Shown here: one piece after another, positions 5,571-6,766 of the stretch
How the letters are laid out: every line of letters starts with the position of its first letter
Position numbering within the stretch: the stretch's first letter is position 1
NCBI GenBank assembly: GCA_020348365.1
Contig: CP070749.1
Location: 776,619 to 783,384, forward strand
DNA length: 6,766 nt
DNA from: Candidatus Bathyarchaeota archaeon
Lineage (GTDB): Archaea > Thermoproteota > Bathyarchaeia > Bathyarchaeales > Bathyarchaeaceae
Reading direction: 5' to 3'
Notes under the pieces: model-generated
What the model was told of the DNA's origin: nothing
The model's database searches: none
The model's input: only the letters and a program-made list of their open reading frames with translations
Position numbers and translations under genes: made by a program

Positions 5571-6766
5571 ATGAGTAAATCAGAAAAACCGCACATGAAC
5601 ATAGTCATAATTGGACATGTAGACCATGGGAAATCTACAACGACAGGTCACCTATTCTACCTAACGGGAACCATAGACGAAAGAACCACGAAGAAGTATG
5701 AGGAAGAAGCTCAGAAGCTTGGCAAGGAGACTTTCAAGTTTGCATGGGTTCTGGACAAGCTGAAGGAAGAAAGAGAAAGAGGACTAACCATTGACCTAGC
5801 CTTCTGGAAGTTCGAGACGCCCAAATACTTCTTCACCGTCATCGATGCACCGGGACACCGAGACTTCGTTAAGAACATGGTCACAGGAGCCAGTCAGGCC
5901 GATGCAGCAATCTTATTCGTCTCCGCAAAGAGGGGCGAGTTTGAGGCAGGAATTGGACCAGGAGGACAGACTAAAGAACATGCCTGGCTTGCACGAACAC
6001 TCGGAGTAGGACAGATGGCCGTGGCTATCAACAAAATGGATGATGCCACCGTTAATTGGGGCCAAGAGAGATATGAAGAAGTGAAGAATGAAGTCTCCGG
6101 AATGCTGAAGCCAGTTGGGTTCAAAGTTGACAAAATCCCATTTGTGCCCACCTCCGGATGGACCGGCGACAATCTTAAGGTAAAGAGTGAGAAGATGCCA
6201 TGGTATAAGGGTCCAACTCTGTTTGAAGCTCTCGACACGTTCGAGTTGCCTCCAAAACCAACGGACAAACCTCTACGCCTCCCATTACAAGACGTCTACA
6301 CAATCACGGGAGTAGGAACAGTTCCTGTTGGAAGAGTCGAAACTGGCGTTCTGAAAGTTGGCGATGTACTCGTCTTCATGCCAGGAAATGTTCAGGGAGA
6401 GGTCAAGTCTATTGAGACTCATCATGTTATGATACAGAAGGCCGAGCCTGGCGATAACATCGGCTTCAACATTCGAGGCTTAAGCAGGAAAGATATTAGA
6501 CGCGGAGATGTAGCAGGACACCCTAAGAACCCGCCAACTGTAGCAAAAGAGTTCATTGGACAAATAGCAGTCCTCTATCACCCGACAGCAATCGCAGCGG
6601 GATACAGCCCTGTAATGCATGCGCACACTGGCCAGGTCGCCTGTCGATTTGTCGAGTTACTCCAGAAAATGGATGCACGAACTGGTCAGGTGGTCCAGGA
6701 AAAGCCAGACTTCCTCAAAACCGGAGATGCAGCACTCGTAAAATTCGAACCACTTCACCCAATCGC
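5571..6766 (+). CDS. tuf: Elongation factor 1-alpha (EF-Tu homologue), 3'-truncated by window edge
   Basis: GTPase that carries aminoacyl-tRNA to the ribosomal A site. 398 complete codons are visible without interruption, and the reading frame runs off the window; about 30-40 C-terminal residues of the usual 430 or so are missing. GTPase motifs: G1 GHVDHGKS (15-22), G2 RGLTID (70-75) with T73, G3 DAPGH (92-96), G4 NKMD (154-157), and G5 SGW (195-197). Between G3 and G4, GEFEAGIGPGGQTKEH (122-137) is the longer form found in TACK/Asgard archaea and eukaryotes. Domain 2 starts near PLRLPLQDVYTITGVGTVPVG and contains GRVETGVLKVGD; domain 3 includes EFIGQIAVL and the motif GYSPVMHAHTGQVACRF. GGAGGA stands 6 nt before the ATG. 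It follows L2 by 155 nt with its own TATA box. The usual partner gene downstream, often S10, lies outside the window. Confidence 0.97.
   Translation, partial: MSKSEKPHMNIVIIGHVDHGKSTTTGHLFYLTGTIDERTTKKYEEEAQKLGKETFKFAWVLDKLKEERERGLTIDLAFWKFETPKYFFTVIDAPGHRDFVKNMVTGASQADAAILFVSAKRGEFEAGIGPGGQTKEHAWLARTLGVGQMAVAINKMDDATVNWGQERYEEVKNEVSGMLKPVGFKVDKIPFVPTSGWTGDNLKVKSEKMPWYKGPTLFEALDTFELPPKPTDKPLRLPLQDVYTITGVGTVPVGRVETGVLKVGDVLVFMPGNVQGEVKSIETHHVMIQKAEPGDNIGFNIRGLSRKDIRRGDVAGHPKNPPTVAKEFIGQIAVLYHPTAIAAGYSPVMHAHTGQVACRFVELLQKMDARTGQVVQEKPDFLKTGDAALVKFEPLHPI

Noticed and set aside
5894..6268. Minus-strand open frame of 124 codons
   Set aside because: It lies antisense to the EF-1A G domain. Long antisense frames are common opposite such strongly biased genes, and the protein shows no known features.

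Overview
The window is archaeal housekeeping DNA. It carries archaeal-type ribosomal proteins L3, L4, L23 and L2, an archaeal elongation factor 1-alpha (EF-1A), a geranylgeranyl reductase-type flavoprotein as used in isoprenoid membrane lipids, and a Dph6-type diphthamide enzyme. TATA-like boxes (TTTATAAC, TTTAAATA) lie upstream of the genes. EF-1A has the longer G-domain segment GEFEAGIGPGGQTKEH, the form shared by TACK/Asgard archaea and eukaryotes, and not the short form of most Euryarchaeota and bacteria. This suggests a TACK-group archaeon, perhaps Bathyarchaeia-like. The rank below 'archaeon' is inference from motifs, not from a tree.

Layout. Positions 1-124 hold no gene I can support. 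Two genes lie on the minus strand: the geranylgeranyl reductase (start at 2206 or 2236, end at 836), then dph6 (799 to 125), 36 nt apart, with a TATA box for dph6 in the gap. A divergent promoter region (about 2207-2459) separates them from plus-strand translation genes: L3 (2460-3470), L4 (3487-4266) and L23 (4269-4529), tightly packed as one transcription unit. After a 151-nt gap with its own perfect TATA box comes L2 (4681-5415). After another 155-nt gap with a further TATA box comes EF-1A (5571 to the window edge, lacking its last few dozen residues).

How the genes relate. L3, L4, L23 and L2 are large-subunit proteins that open the archaeal S10-type ribosomal cluster. L2 and L3 approach the peptidyl transferase centre, while L4 and L23 line the exit tunnel and its mouth. 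EF-1A brings aminoacyl-tRNA to the ribosome. Dph6 completes diphthamide on EF-2, another elongation factor. The reductase belongs to lipid synthesis and is functionally separate.

I see no mobile element, CRISPR array, RNA gene or clearly new system. The points most worth a second look are: the break in the usual S10-cluster order (L2 followed by EF-1A, where S19 is expected); an altered L2 C-terminal signature (AAAHPYGSS); the separate L2 and EF-1A promoters, each with a palindrome at or just after the TATA box; and a 12-codon ORF at the predicted L2 transcription start.
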